Assembly (NCBI RefSeq): GCF_003097355.1
Contig: NZ_PYUI01000004.1
Location: 186,001-250,000 of the forward strand
DNA: 64,000 nucleotides
Direction of reading: 5' to 3'
Origin: Arthrobacter sp. H-02-3
GTDB taxonomy: Bacteria; Actinomycetota; Actinomycetes; Actinomycetales; Micrococcaceae
A model generated the notes under the pieces. That model was not told where the DNA came from. It saw only the letters and a program-made list of their open reading frames with translations, and made no database searches. The stretch's first letter is position 1; each line of letters starts with the position of its first letter. A program made the position numbers and the translations under genes. Below are positions 35,262 to 44,465 of the stretch, one piece after another.

Positions 35262-35717
35262 ATGAGTCTTGACCAGCTCTACCAGCAGATCATCCTGGAA
35301 CACTCCAAGGCCCGTCACGGCAGCGGCCTGGCCGCGGCGGAGGCACCTGCCGGGGCCAGCAGCGGGCAGTCCCACCAGCTGAATCCGACCTGCGGCGACG
35401 AGATCACGGTCCGGGTGTCCGTGGCCGGCGGGAAAGTCAGCGAGCTGCGCTGGGAAGGCGATGGCTGCTCGATCTCGATGGCCTCGGCCTCCGTGCTGAC
35501 GGACCTTGCCGAGGGCATGACCGTCGAGGAGCTGCGCGCCGTGATTGACAGCTTCCGCGAAGTGCTGCGCTCGCGCGGCAAGATGGCGGCCGACCCGGAG
35601 CTGCTGGGCGACGCCGCCGCATTCGAGGGCGTATCCCGCTACGCCGCCCGGGTCAAGTGCGCCATGCTCTCCTGGGTGGCCGCGGAAGACGCCCTCGGCA
35701 AGGCGCTGGCGGCCTGA
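35262..35717 (+). CDS. sufU: SufU sulfur-relay protein
   Basis: A 151-aa IscU-like protein that accepts sulfur from SufS. The three zinc/sulfur ligand cysteines are C44 (NPTCGDEITV, with D46), C69 (EGDGCSISMAS) and C133 (VKCAMLSW). The SufU-specific insertion of about 18-20 residues between the second and third Cys blocks is present (the helical stretch ending VLRSRGKMAADPELL). Cotranscribed with sufS. It ends 2 bp before the convergent VanZ-like gene. Confidence 0.95.
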   Translation: MSLDQLYQQIILEHSKARHGSGLAAAEAPAGASSGQSHQLNPTCGDEITVRVSVAGGKVSELRWEGDGCSISMASASVLTDLAEGMTVEELRAVIDSFREVLRSRGKMAADPELLGDAAAFEGVSRYAARVKCAMLSWVAAEDALGKALAA

Positions 35718-35724
35718 GCTCAGG
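35713..35724. promoter_or_regulatory. Palindrome holding both convergent stop codons
   Basis: CCTGAGCTCAGG is a perfect palindrome that contains the TGA of sufU and the reverse-strand TGA of the VanZ-like gene. It may aid termination but is short and has no T tract. Confidence 0.3.
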
Positions 35725-36145
35725 GTGTCATGGCGTGTTCGTGGCGTGCCATGAACACGAGGGCCAGGAGGGCGCCGACCATGGCGCCGAAGGTGTTCGC
35801 GGCGACGTCCGCGACCGAGGGGAATCGCGCCGGGAGGAAGGCGAGCTGGGAGAGCTCGATCAGCGCGGAGAGCACGAAGCCGGCCGCAGCCCCGCACCAC
35901 CAGAGCCGCTGGCCCAGGATCCGGGCGACCAGGGCGCCCAGCGGAACGAACAGGATCACGTTTGAGGTGAATTCCACCACGCCGTAGTCGAACCACGGCG
36001 GGACGCCCCACCGGTGCAGTTTCCGCAGTGAGCGCATCAGAAAATCGGACGCGTCCCGGTCCACGGGCACGGGCCAGAGGGCGATCAGGCCAAGGACAAA
36101 AATGTAGGCGCCCAGCCCCCAGACGGCCGCACGGCGGGGTGACAA
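35720..36145 (-). CDS. VanZ-like membrane protein
   Basis: A 141-aa protein with four to five hydrophobic segments and the VanZ-family pattern FTSNVILFVPLGAL and IELSQLAFLPARFPSVADVAANTFGAMVGAL. VanZ proteins are small membrane proteins of unclear activity, some linked to glycopeptide tolerance. The TTG start follows AGGGGA. Nothing suggests a resistance cluster here. Confidence 0.85.
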   Translation of the reverse strand: MSPRRAAVWGLGAYIFVLGLIALWPVPVDRDASDFLMRSLRKLHRWGVPPWFDYGVVEFTSNVILFVPLGALVARILGQRLWWCGAAAGFVLSALIELSQLAFLPARFPSVADVAANTFGAMVGALLALVFMARHEHAMTP

Positions 36146-36213
36146 ACGGCGTCCCCTTTCAGCGGTCCACCTTTTTGCTGATTCTAGCGCCCGTTCGTCA
36201 CCGGGGCAGGACG

Positions 36214-36251
36214 TTCGGCACGCCGGCGGAGGCAGCCGCCGGCGTGCCGAA
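36214..36251 (-). terminator. 16-bp perfect hairpin after SCO4848-like gene
   Basis: Arms at 36214-36229 and 36236-36251 are perfectly complementary (16 bp, mostly G/C, ending TTCGG/CCGAA) around AGGCAG. It begins 3 nt after the stop of the reverse-strand gene at 36254 and lies upstream of the VanZ-like gene. Confidence 0.85.
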
Positions 36252-36253
36252 TG

Positions 36254-36475
36254 CTAGCTGACCAGCCCGGCGATGCCGATTGCCGCCGTCGCGGCCCCCA
36301 GCACCATGGAGATGCTGACGAGGACCACATGGACGGTCAGGAAGCGCGTGGCCTTGCCGTTGGCGTCGCGGGCCCGCGGGTCCTTCATGACGCGCCGCAG
36401 GAACTGCGGCCAGACGACCAGGGACCAGACGCCGGAGACAATCAGGACGACGGCGAGGAACGCGGGCAGCTGCAT
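36254..36475 (-). CDS. SCO4848-family small membrane protein
   Basis: A 73-aa protein with two membrane helices (PAFLAVVLIVSGVWSLVVW and VHVVLVSISMVLGAATAAIG) joined by a basic loop (RRVMKDPRARDANGKATRF). This matches the actinobacterial SCO4848 family in length and motif; function unknown. It starts 4 bp after the DUF2505 gene, so the two are coupled. Confidence 0.8.
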   Translation of the reverse strand: MQLPAFLAVVLIVSGVWSLVVWPQFLRRVMKDPRARDANGKATRFLTVHVVLVSISMVLGAATAAIGIAGLVS

Positions 36476-36479
36476 GGTG

Positions 36480-36977
36480 CTAGTGGCTCTCGAGCCAGGC
36501 CTGGGCCTGCTGGGACTGCAGGTTCAGGGCCTTGCCGACCATCGGTTCTGCGGCATCGGCGATCTTGCCGCCAAGGAACGGCACCGAGGAGGTCACGTTG
36601 CCCTCGAGCTCGATCCGGGTGCTGCCGCCGTCGGACACGAGACGCTGGACAGCGTTCACATCCAGCGGTGCGCCGGCGACCTTCAGCGAGATCTTGCTCT
36701 GCCGGGAACCGTCGGCGGCGGGCGCCTCCCAGGCTTCCAGCTGCGTCACCTTCAGGCTCTCGCCGACAAATTTCCGGGCGATGTCCGGCATCCGGGTGGT
36801 GGGGATGGTCCGTACGGTGGTGGTGCTGAACGCGCCGGCGGGATCTCCGTCGAGGGCGAAGGATTCCAGCGTGCCGCCAACGAGCTCGCTCGTGTGGCGC
36901 AGGAAGTCTTCATCGACGAAAACCGCGGTAACGCGGTCGACGCTGTGCGGAACGGTAGTGGATGCACTCAGGGCCAT
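36480..36977 (-). CDS. DUF2505 family protein
   Basis: A 165-aa protein with the START/polyketide-cyclase-like layout of DUF2505: SVDRVTAVFVDEDFLRHTSELVGG at the start, a central sheet (ISLKVAGAPLDV) and a final helix (GKALNLQSQQAQAWLES). Such folds bind small hydrophobic ligands; the ligand is unknown. Conserved in actinobacteria next to SCO4848-like genes by family knowledge. Confidence 0.82.
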   Translation of the reverse strand: MALSASTTVPHSVDRVTAVFVDEDFLRHTSELVGGTLESFALDGDPAGAFSTTTVRTIPTTRMPDIARKFVGESLKVTQLEAWEAPAADGSRQSKISLKVAGAPLDVNAVQRLVSDGGSTRIELEGNVTSSVPFLGGKIADAAEPMVGKALNLQSQQAQAWLESH

Positions 36978-37025
36978 TGGGGGGTCCTCCGTGGTGTGGA
37001 AGTGGACGTTTCGGGCTCCAACATC

Positions 37026-38513
37026 CTACGTGGTGTGGCTGGCAGGCTCCGATTCGAGGTTTTCCAGATCACGGGCAGCAGCGGTGATGTTCCGCGACAT
37101 CGCGGGAAAAATTACGCTGTGGAACGGCAGCACGGCGAGCCAGTAGAGGCGGCCGCTCAGGCCCTTGGGGAAGAAGATGGCGCGCTGGCGGTAACGGCTG
37201 CCGGTGCCCTCCGGCTCCACGGAGAGCTCAAGCCACGCCCGGCCCGGGGCCCGCATTTCGGCCCGGAGCCGCAGGAGCCGGCCGCGGTCGATCCGCTCGA
37301 CCCGCCACCAGTCCACCACTTCGCCCTCCGCCAGCAGGTGCGGGTGCCGGCGGCCGCGCAGCAGCCCCGCCCCGCCGGTGAGCTTGTCCAGCCAGCCGCG
37401 CACCTGCCAGGCCAGCGGCAGCGAATACCAGCCGTTCCGGCCGCCGATGCCCTCAATGACAGTCCACACGTGCCTGGGGTCGACCTCGCTGTGGAAGCTG
37501 CGCTCGTCCAGGTACACCGTGTGGCCGGACCATTCCGGGTCGCTCGGCAGGGGATCGGCGTCGACGCCGGCGCTGGCCCACGTGGTTTCCACCTGGCCGT
37601 CGCGTTCCTTGCCCAGGGCTAGGGCGACGGCCTTGCGGTAGGGCGTCAGGCCGCCCTCCGGCACCGGGATGTAGGCATCGATGTCGTGCTCCCGGGCGAC
37701 GGCGTCGTGCTGGAGCGATTCGACGAGCGGCAGGGACATGGCGAGCGGGATCGGGGTGGTCAGGGCCACCCACAGGCCGGCCAGCTTGGGCGCGGGCACC
37801 GGCAGCGCCAGGACCACCCGGTGCGGCAGGCCGGCCTCGGCGGCGTACTCCTTCATCATGCCCGCGTAGCTGAGCACCTGGCGGCAGCCGATATCGAACG
37901 TCCGGTTGATGGGTCCTTCCAGGGACGCCGCGGCCACGAGGTAGTACAGCACGTCCCGGACGGCGATCGCCTCGATCTTGTTGCGCACCCAGCTCGGGGC
38001 GGGCATCAGCGGGAGCGTCTCCGACAGGTGGCGGATCATTTCGAACGACGCCGAGCCGGACCCGATGACGACGCCGGCCTGGAAGACCACCGCGTCCACC
38101 GGGCTGTCCAGGAAGACTTTCCCCACCGCCTCACGGGAACGCATGTGGGTGGACAGCTCGGCGCCGGCCGGGTGCAGCCCGCCAAGGTACACAATGCGTT
38201 CCACCCCGGCCGCGGCCGCCGCCCGGGCCGCCGTCGCGGCCATCGCCTGTTCCTTGGCCTCAAAGCCGGCGCCGGCCGCCATGGAATGGACCAGATAGTA
38301 CAAGACGTCGACGCCGTCGAGCGCCGCCCGCAGTGCCTCGCCGTCGTCGAGGCTGCTTTGGACCACTTCGACATCGTCCAGCCACGGCACGCCGGCGATT
38401 TTGGCCGGTGTCCGGACCAGGACTTTGACCCGGTGCCCCGCTTCCAGAAGCCGGGGGACCAAGCGGCCGCCGATGTAGCCGGTGGCCCCGGTGACGAGCA
38501 CGGACTTGTTCAT
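37026..38513 (-). CDS. NAD-dependent epimerase/SDR fused to DUF2867 domain
   Basis: A 495-aa protein. The N-terminal Rossmann domain has VLVTGATGYIGGRLVPRLLEAG (GxxGxxG) and YLVHSM in place of the usual catalytic YxxxK, so it is an atypical extended SDR (NmrA-like). The C-terminal 170 residues (WYSLPLAWQVRGWLDKL ... YRQRAIFFPKGLSGRLYW) form a DUF2867 ligand-binding-type domain. The combination is common in actinobacteria and probably binds NAD(P) with a quinone or lipid-like substrate; no reaction is established. Divergent from mfd. Confidence 0.85.
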   Translation of the reverse strand: MNKSVLVTGATGYIGGRLVPRLLEAGHRVKVLVRTPAKIAGVPWLDDVEVVQSSLDDGEALRAALDGVDVLYYLVHSMAAGAGFEAKEQAMAATAARAAAAAGVERIVYLGGLHPAGAELSTHMRSREAVGKVFLDSPVDAVVFQAGVVIGSGSASFEMIRHLSETLPLMPAPSWVRNKIEAIAVRDVLYYLVAAASLEGPINRTFDIGCRQVLSYAGMMKEYAAEAGLPHRVVLALPVPAPKLAGLWVALTTPIPLAMSLPLVESLQHDAVAREHDIDAYIPVPEGGLTPYRKAVALALGKERDGQVETTWASAGVDADPLPSDPEWSGHTVYLDERSFHSEVDPRHVWTVIEGIGGRNGWYSLPLAWQVRGWLDKLTGGAGLLRGRRHPHLLAEGEVVDWWRVERIDRGRLLRLRAEMRAPGRAWLELSVEPEGTGSRYRQRAIFFPKGLSGRLYWLAVLPFHSVIFPAMSRNITAAARDLENLESEPASHTT

Positions 38514-38796
38514 GGTGACTCCTTCTCATCCAGCAGGTTGGCGGGTGGCCTACCAAGCCATTCGGAGCGGGGGCCGCGGCGGATGGCCGCCGCTCGTCCC
38601 TTTCGCCAGCCTAGCCCCATGCGATCATCCGATGGGGCCTTCCGGGGACCGGGGAGCGTCCGGGGACGGCCCCAGCCCGCGGGGCCCGGTGCGGCCGCCC
38701 CCGGGCCCCGCGGTAGGCTTGGAAGACCCGGGATTCTTGCGAATTTCGGCTATTCGTGTTGCCTGCATTTCCGTGATCACCTCAGGAGCAACAGCT
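38514..38796. other. Divergent promoter region of epimerase gene and mfd
   Basis: 283 bp without a gene. It should hold promoters for both directions; the stretch near 38730-38790 is A/T-richer. No convincing -35/-10 pair or operator was seen. Confidence 0.5.
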
Positions 38797-41700
38797 ATGA
38801 GCCTCAACGGCCCCTCTCTCACCGGCCTGCGCCGCGTCCTGGCCGAGGACCGCACCTACGCCCGCGTCCGGGCCGAGGCCTCCCGCGGATTCGCCGGCCG
38901 CAGCGAGGACTACCAGATCAGCGCCCCGGCCGGCCTCCGGGCGACGCTGCTCGCGGAAGTGGCCGACGGCATCTCGGCGGGTCCTGACGCAGGTGCCGGC
39001 CGGGCCCCGGTCGTCCTGGCCGTCACGGCCACCGGCCGGGAGGCCGAGGACCTGACAGAGGCACTGCGTGCCTACCTGCCGGCCGACGCCGTCGCCGAGT
39101 TCCCCAGCTGGGAAACCCTCCCGCACGAACGGCTCTCGCCGCGCTCGGACACGGTAGGCCGCCGGCTGTCCGTACTCCGCCGCCTGGCCCACCCCGAAGC
39201 GGCCGGCGCCGGCGCGCTGCGCGTCGTCGTCGCCCCGGTCCGGGCCGTGGTCCAGCCGATCGTGGCAGGCCTGGGCGAACTGGTCCCCGTCACCTTGACC
39301 ACCGGCCAGGAGGCCCCGTTCGGCGACGTCGTGAAGAGCCTTGCGGCGGCCGCCTACGCCCGGGTGGACATGGTCACGCGCCGCGGCGAATTCGCGGTGC
39401 GCGGCGGCATGCTGGACGTCTTCCCGCCCACCGAAGACCACCCGATCCGGGTCGAGTTCTTCGGCGACGAAGTCGAACAGATGCGGTGGTTCGCCGTCGC
39501 CGACCAGCGCTCCCTCTCCGCGCCGGGCGTCCACCATCCCACCGAGCTCCACGCCCCGCCCTGCCGCGAAATCCTCATCACGCCCTCGGTCATGTCCCGC
39601 GCGGCGACGCTGAAGTCCCAGCTGCCGGCCGCGGCTGACATGCTGGAAAAGATCGCCGGCGGCATCGCGATCGAGGGCATGGAGTCGCTGGCGCCGGTGC
39701 TGGTGGACGCCATGGTCCCGTTCCTGGACCAGCTCCCGTCCGGCTCCGTCGCCGTCGTGATCGAACCGGAAAAGGTCCGCACCCGGGCCCACGACCTCGC
39801 CGCCACGAACGAGGAATTCCTCGAGGCGGCCTGGTCCACGGCCTCCGACGGCGGAACGGCTCCGTTGGATTTGAGCTCCGCGGCGTCCGAGGCCCTGCAT
39901 TCGGCCAGCTTCCGGTCGCTGACCGACACCCGCACCACGGCCCTGGCCCACGGCGTCTCCTGGTGGTCCATCACGTCCCTGGCCACGGACGAGGACCTGC
40001 TGCCCGACGTCGATGTCCTGAACCTGCATGCCCGCGAACCCCGCGGCTACCAGGGTGACGTGGCCGAAATGATGGACTTCATCGGCTCCCGCGTCCGGGA
40101 CCAGTGGCGGATCGTGGTGGTCACCGAGGGCCCGGGGCCGGCCCAGCGGCTCGCCGAACTCTTCCATGACAACAACATCCCGTGCGCCCGGGTGGACAGG
40201 CTCGACGACGAGCCGCAGGCCGGCCTGATCGAGGTGACCACCGCCGCCGTCGGACGCGGCTTTGTCCTGGACCCGCTGAAGGTGGCGCTGCTGACCGAGG
40301 CGGACCTGCTGGGCCGGACGTCCGCCGGGTCCACGAAGGACATGCGGCGGATGCCCTCCAAACGGCGGAACGCCGTGGACCCGCTGCAGCTCGTGGCCGG
40401 CGACTTCGTGGTGCACGAACAGCACGGCATCGGCCGTTTCGTGGAACTGATCCAGCGCAAGGTGGCCGGGGGAGGGGACGGCGTGCGCGAATACCTGGTC
40501 CTGGAATACGCCCCGTCCAAGCGCGGCGCTCCCGGGGACCGGCTCTTCGTTCCCACCGACCAGCTGGACCAGGTCACCCGCTACGTCGGCGGGGACGCCC
40601 CCGCGCTGAGCAAGATGGGCGGCGCGGACTGGGCGAGCACCAAGTCCAAGGCCCGCAAGGCCGTCAAGGAAATCGCCGGCGAGCTCATCCGGCTGTACTC
40701 GGCCCGGATGGCCTCGCGCGGACACGCGTTCGCCCCGGACACCCCGTGGCAGCGCGAACTGGAGGAAGCCTTCCCGTACGTGGAGACCCCGGACCAGCTG
40801 ACCACCATCAACGAGGTCAAGGCCGACATGGAACGCGAGATCCCCATGGACCGGCTGATCTCCGGCGACGTCGGCTACGGCAAGACCGAAATCGCCGTGC
40901 GGGCCGCGTTCAAGGCGGTCCAGGACGGCAAACAGGTGGCGGTGCTGGTGCCCACCACGCTGCTGGCCCAGCAGCACTACGAGACCTTCACCGAGCGATT
41001 CTCCGGGTTCCCGCTTCGGGTCAAGCCGCTCTCCCGCTTCCAGGGCGCGAAGGAAGCCAAGGAGACCGCCGAAGGGGTCAAATCCGGCGCGGTGGATGTC
41101 GTCATCGGCACGCACCGGCTGCTGTCCAAGGACTTCGCGTTCAAGGACCTGGGCCTCGTGATCGTGGACGAGGAGCAGCGCTTCGGCGTCGAACACAAAG
41201 AGGCGCTGAAGAAGATGCGCACCAACGTGGACGTCCTGGCCATGAGTGCCACTCCGATTCCGCGGACCCTGGAGATGTCCCTGACCGGCATCCGCGAAAC
41301 GTCCACCCTCGCCACGCCGCCGGAAGAACGCCACCCCGTGCTGACCTACGTGGGGCCCTACACGGACAAGCAGACCTCCGCTGCTATCCGCCGGGAACTC
41401 ATGCGCGAAGGGCAGGTGTTCTTCGTCCACAACCGGGTCTCAACGATCGACAGCACCGCAGCCAAGATCCGCGAGCTGGTCCCGGAAGCCCGGGTGGAGG
41501 TCGCACACGGCAAGATGTCCGAGAGCAGGCTTGAGCAGATCATCGTGGACTTCTGGGAGAAGCGCTTCGATGTCCTGGTCTGCACCACCATCATCGAAAC
41601 CGGACTGGACATCTCCAACGCGAACACGCTGATTGTCGACGGCGCGGACAAGTACGGGCTCTCGCAGCTGCACCAGCTGCGCGGGCGCGTGGGCCGCGGC

Positions 41701-42438
41701 CGCGAACGGGCGTACGCCTACTTCCTGTACCCCTCGGAGAAACCCCTGGGCGAGGTGGCGCTGGAGCGGCTCAAGGCCGTCGCAACCCACAACGAGCTCG
41801 GCGCCGGCATGCAGCTGGCCATGAAGGACCTCGAAATCCGCGGCGCCGGCAACCTGCTGGGCGGAGAACAGTCCGGCCACATCCAGGGCGTCGGATTCGA
41901 TTTGTACATCCGGCTCGTGGGCGAGGCCGTGGCCGAATACCGCGGCGAGGCCGAGGAGAAGGCCGCCGAGATGAAGATCGAACTGCCCGTCAACGCGCAC
42001 CTGCCGCACGATTACGTGCCCGGCGAACGGCTGCGCCTGGAGGCGTACCGCAAACTCGCCGGCGCCATCACGTACGAGGCGATCGACGAGGTCCTCGCCG
42101 AGCTCGTGGACCGCTACGGCGAACTGCCGCTGCCGGCGAAAAACCTGATCGACGTCGCCCGCTTCCGGGTGGGCGCCCGCGAGGCCGGACTGTCCGACGT
42201 CGCGCTGCAGGGCAACTTCATCAAGTTCTCCCCGGCCCAGCTCCCGGAGTCCAAGCTCATGCGGCTCACCCGGATGTACCCGGGCGCGCAGGCGAAGCCT
42301 GCCCTGGACGCCGTGCTCATCCCCAAGCCCAAGACCGCGAGGATCGGCGGCCGGGACCTGCAGGACGCCGAAATCCTCGAATGGGCCAACGGTGTTATCC
42401 GCAACATCTTCACCGACGTCCCGCTGGCGGTGAAGTAA
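38797..42438 (+). CDS. mfd: Transcription-repair coupling factor Mfd
   Basis: A 1213-aa ATPase that removes RNA polymerase stalled at DNA lesions and recruits UvrA. The start at 38797 is set by AGGAG at 8 nt; the frame is open upstream without homology. Order: UvrB-like domain (to about 350), CarD-like RNA-polymerase interaction domain (VAGDFVVHEQHGIGRFVEL near 534), SF2 helicase motor with GDVGYGKTEIA near 690 and VIVDEEQRFG near 790, SATPIPRT, QLRGRVGRG (motif VI), then the C-terminal TRCF domain. Length is normal for the family. Confidence 0.97.
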   Translation: MSLNGPSLTGLRRVLAEDRTYARVRAEASRGFAGRSEDYQISAPAGLRATLLAEVADGISAGPDAGAGRAPVVLAVTATGREAEDLTEALRAYLPADAVAEFPSWETLPHERLSPRSDTVGRRLSVLRRLAHPEAAGAGALRVVVAPVRAVVQPIVAGLGELVPVTLTTGQEAPFGDVVKSLAAAAYARVDMVTRRGEFAVRGGMLDVFPPTEDHPIRVEFFGDEVEQMRWFAVADQRSLSAPGVHHPTELHAPPCREILITPSVMSRAATLKSQLPAAADMLEKIAGGIAIEGMESLAPVLVDAMVPFLDQLPSGSVAVVIEPEKVRTRAHDLAATNEEFLEAAWSTASDGGTAPLDLSSAASEALHSASFRSLTDTRTTALAHGVSWWSITSLATDEDLLPDVDVLNLHAREPRGYQGDVAEMMDFIGSRVRDQWRIVVVTEGPGPAQRLAELFHDNNIPCARVDRLDDEPQAGLIEVTTAAVGRGFVLDPLKVALLTEADLLGRTSAGSTKDMRRMPSKRRNAVDPLQLVAGDFVVHEQHGIGRFVELIQRKVAGGGDGVREYLVLEYAPSKRGAPGDRLFVPTDQLDQVTRYVGGDAPALSKMGGADWASTKSKARKAVKEIAGELIRLYSARMASRGHAFAPDTPWQRELEEAFPYVETPDQLTTINEVKADMEREIPMDRLISGDVGYGKTEIAVRAAFKAVQDGKQVAVLVPTTLLAQQHYETFTERFSGFPLRVKPLSRFQGAKEAKETAEGVKSGAVDVVIGTHRLLSKDFAFKDLGLVIVDEEQRFGVEHKEALKKMRTNVDVLAMSATPIPRTLEMSLTGIRETSTLATPPEERHPVLTYVGPYTDKQTSAAIRRELMREGQVFFVHNRVSTIDSTAAKIRELVPEARVEVAHGKMSESRLEQIIVDFWEKRFDVLVCTTIIETGLDISNANTLIVDGADKYGLSQLHQLRGRVGRGRERAYAYFLYPSEKPLGEVALERLKAVATHNELGAGMQLAMKDLEIRGAGNLLGGEQSGHIQGVGFDLYIRLVGEAVAEYRGEAEEKAAEMKIELPVNAHLPHDYVPGERLRLEAYRKLAGAITYEAIDEVLAELVDRYGELPLPAKNLIDVARFRVGAREAGLSDVALQGNFIKFSPAQLPESKLMRLTRMYPGAQAKPALDAVLIPKPKTARIGGRDLQDAEILEWANGVIRNIFTDVPLAVK

Positions 42439-42444
42439 AGAGTG

Positions 42445-43275
42445 ATGGGAGGACACCATGCCGCGTCGGGAGCCGCGGCGTGGGTAGCTATTGCCTCGAC
42501 CGGCCCCTACGCCCTGGGCTGGTACCCGCTGGACCCCACGGGGATCGTGATCGGCGCCATGGCGACGGCGGGGACCGCGCTGGTCTGCGACTGGGACCAC
42601 CGTGCCAGCACCGTGGCGCACGCCCTGCCGCCGCTGTCCAACTTGGTGGCGCGCGGCATCGAGAACGTCAGCGGCGGCCACCGGCAGGGCACGCATTCGG
42701 TACTGGGCGCGGCGTTCTTCGTGCTGCTGGCCACGATCGCCGGGCAGTTGCAGGTGCAGACCCGGTGGGGGCTGCTGTCCGTCGGGGCCGGCCTGCTGTG
42801 CATGTTCATGATCAACATCGCCGCGAAGGCACTGAAGCTCTTTCCCAAGTACGGCTGGATTAGCAACTGGGTCTTCGCGCTGTTCATGGCGGGCCTGGTG
42901 ACGTGGTTCGCGCCGCACCAGTGGACCTGGCTGCCGGTCTCGATGCTCACCGGCGTGCTGGTGCACATTGTGGGTGACATGATCACCACCGGGGGAGTGC
43001 CGTTGCTCTGGCCGCTGGTGATCAAGCCGCCGAAGGTGCTGCGGAAACTGCCGCTGCTCAAGAACGTCTGGAAGGCCAACGGGGCGTTCTCCATCCCGCT
43101 GCTGGGCCGGGCGGGCTCGCGAAGGGAATGGCTGGTCCTGATCCCGGTGAGCGGCTACGCGATGGTGGGGATGTTCGGTGCGGGACTGGCCGTGGCGAAG
43201 GCGCACTTCCCCGCTGCCCTGGCGCTGGGCACCGGACTGGTCAAAGGCCTGTTCGCGCTGGTGCAGGCAGCTTAA
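42445..43275 (+). CDS. YdjM-like membrane-bound metal-dependent hydrolase
   Basis: A 276-aa membrane protein of the LexA-binding/inner-membrane putative hydrolase family. The N-terminal HHAASGAAAWVA, DWDHRAST, GHRQGTHSVLG and VHIVGDMITTGGVPLLWP carry the family His/Asp metal ligands, with helices between them. The ATG at 42445 follows a GTG in the same frame; neither has a strong ribosome site, and the gene may be coupled to mfd, which ends 6 bp upstream. In E. coli ydjM is SOS-regulated; the link to mfd here is suggestive only. Confidence 0.85.
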   Translation: MGGHHAASGAAAWVAIASTGPYALGWYPLDPTGIVIGAMATAGTALVCDWDHRASTVAHALPPLSNLVARGIENVSGGHRQGTHSVLGAAFFVLLATIAGQLQVQTRWGLLSVGAGLLCMFMINIAAKALKLFPKYGWISNWVFALFMAGLVTWFAPHQWTWLPVSMLTGVLVHIVGDMITTGGVPLLWPLVIKPPKVLRKLPLLKNVWKANGAFSIPLLGRAGSRREWLVLIPVSGYAMVGMFGAGLAVAKAHFPAALALGTGLVKGLFALVQAA

Positions 43276-43315
43276 ATGACTGAAGCTCCGGACATCCGGA
43301 GCTTCAGTCGTTTAA
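43272..43315. terminator. Strong bidirectional terminator
   Basis: GACTGAAGCTCCGGA (43278-43292) pairs perfectly with 43295-43309, and flanking TTAAA and TTTAA extend the stem with one mismatch. The A/T flanks give T tracts in both directions, ending the forward mfd transcript and the reverse deoC transcript. Confidence 0.93.
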
Positions 43316-43328
43316 GGATCGGGAAAGC

Positions 43329-43553
43329 CTAGTTTTCGCCCGCCGAATCCGAGCGGCCCAGCAGCGTCTGCGGGATCCAGAAGGCGAGGGCGAAAAGGAC
43401 CAAGCAGACGGCCATCGGCCAGGGGTTGTCCAGAGTGAGGAAGGTCAGCGAGTAAATCGCTCCCAAGAACAGGACCATCATCGGCACGAACAAGGCGATG
43501 CTGGATCCGAGGCTGTTCTCGACCCGCCGGGACTCGGTGTTGTTGCTGGACAT
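43329..43553 (-). CDS. Small two-helix membrane protein
   Basis: A 74-aa protein with two hydrophobic segments (SIALFVPMMVLFLGAIYSL and PMAVCLVLFALAFWIP) and polar ends. A strong GAGGAGGAA ribosome site precedes the ATG. It follows deoC by 53 bp and is likely cotranscribed. No family recognised. Confidence 0.7.
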   Translation of the reverse strand: MSSNNTESRRVENSLGSSIALFVPMMVLFLGAIYSLTFLTLDNPWPMAVCLVLFALAFWIPQTLLGRSDSAGEN

Positions 43554-43606
43554 TCGTTCCTCCTCGGCCCCTGGGGGCTCAAAACTGTGGGCACTGCCGG
43601 CGCGGA

Positions 43607-44305
43607 TCAGTACGCGGACGAACCCTGTTCACCCGTGACGATCGCGATGCCGGAGCTGGCGCCAATACGTGTTGCACCTGCAGCAATCATAGCCTGTGCA
43701 TCAGCCAGGGATCGCACGCCCCCGGAGGCCTTGACGCCAAGGTCCGGGCCCACGGTGCGGCGCATCAGGGCGACGTCCGCGGCCGTGGCACCGCCGCCGT
43801 TGAAACCGGTGGAGGTCTTCACGAAGTCCGCCCCGGCCGCAACCGCAGCCTCGCAGGCGAGCACCTTCTGCTCATCGCTCAGCAGCGCCGTTTCGATGAT
43901 GACCTTCAGGATGGCGCCGCCCTCGTGGACGGCCTCCGCGACGGCGGCGATGTCATCCACCAGCGCGCCCTTGTCATTGGCGCGTGCCGCGGCGATGTTG
44001 ATGACCATGTCCACTTCTTCGGCACCGTCCAGGACGGCGCCGCGGGCCTCGAACGCCTTGACGTCGCTCGGGGTGGCGCCCAGTGGGAAACCGACCACGG
44101 AGCAGGTCAGCACGCCGGAACCCTTGAGCGCGGTCTTGACTGTCTTGACCCACACCGGGTTCACGCAGACCGACTTGAAATGGTACTCGGCTGCCTCGGC
44201 GCAGACCTTGAGGATCTCGGCCTCGCTGGCCTCCGGCTTGAGCAGGGTGTGGTCGATGTAGGAGGCAATGCCGGGCGTGCCCTCGGCGGCGGCTTCGTGG
44301 CTCAT
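43607..44305 (-). CDS. deoC: Deoxyribose-phosphate aldolase
   Basis: A 232-aa class I aldolase that splits 2-deoxyribose-5-phosphate to glyceraldehyde-3-phosphate and acetaldehyde in nucleoside catabolism. The Schiff-base Lys163 lies in [14 protein letters not shown], the proton-relay Lys192 in GVKASGGV, and Asp99 in VDMVINI. Purine nucleoside phosphorylase and a phosphopentomutase-like enzyme are encoded 7-10 kb away, consistent with the same pathway. GAAAGGGA precedes the ATG. Confidence 0.95.
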   Translation of the reverse strand: MSHEAAAEGTPGIASYIDHTLLKPEASEAEILKVCAEAAEYHFKSVCVNPVWVKTVKTALKGSGVLTCSVVGFPLGATPSDVKAFEARGAVLDGAEEVDMVINIAAARANDKGALVDDIAAVAEAVHEGGAILKVIIETALLSDEQKVLACEAAVAAGADFVKTSTGFNGGGATAADVALMRRTVGPDLGVKASGGVRSLADAQAMIAAGATRIGASSGIAIVTGEQGSSAY

Positions 44306-44422
44306 GGTGGTCCCTTTCCTGGCGGGCCTGGGACGCGGCGGTCCTTTACCCGGGCCTTGTGGGCCTGTGGGCCCTGTCGGCGCCGCATGGTTCGCGGCTT
44401 ATCAGGTGACCATCTTGCCATA

Positions 44423-44458
44423 GGACCGGCCCGGCGGATGTGCCCGCCGGGCCGGTCC
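44423..44458 (-). terminator. 15-bp G/C hairpin terminator
   Basis: GGACCGGCCCGGCGG and CCGCCGGGCCGGTCC pair perfectly around ATGTGC, ending 8 bp before the stop of the reverse-strand FAD oxidoreductase gene; it would terminate that transcript. Confidence 0.85.
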
Positions 44459-44465
44459 CTTACGA

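Noticed and set aside
35720..36145. VanZ-like gene as a sign of glycopeptide resistance
   Set aside because: No vanHAX or regulator nearby; isolated VanZ-like genes are common in actinobacteria.
38482..38796. Upstream extension of the mfd frame by 105 codons
   Set aside because: AGGAG at 38784 fits ATG 38797; the extension has no mfd-like sequence and overlaps the divergent gene.
38782..41430. 882-codon reverse frame opposite mfd
   Set aside because: Antisense shadow of a strongly conserved gene.
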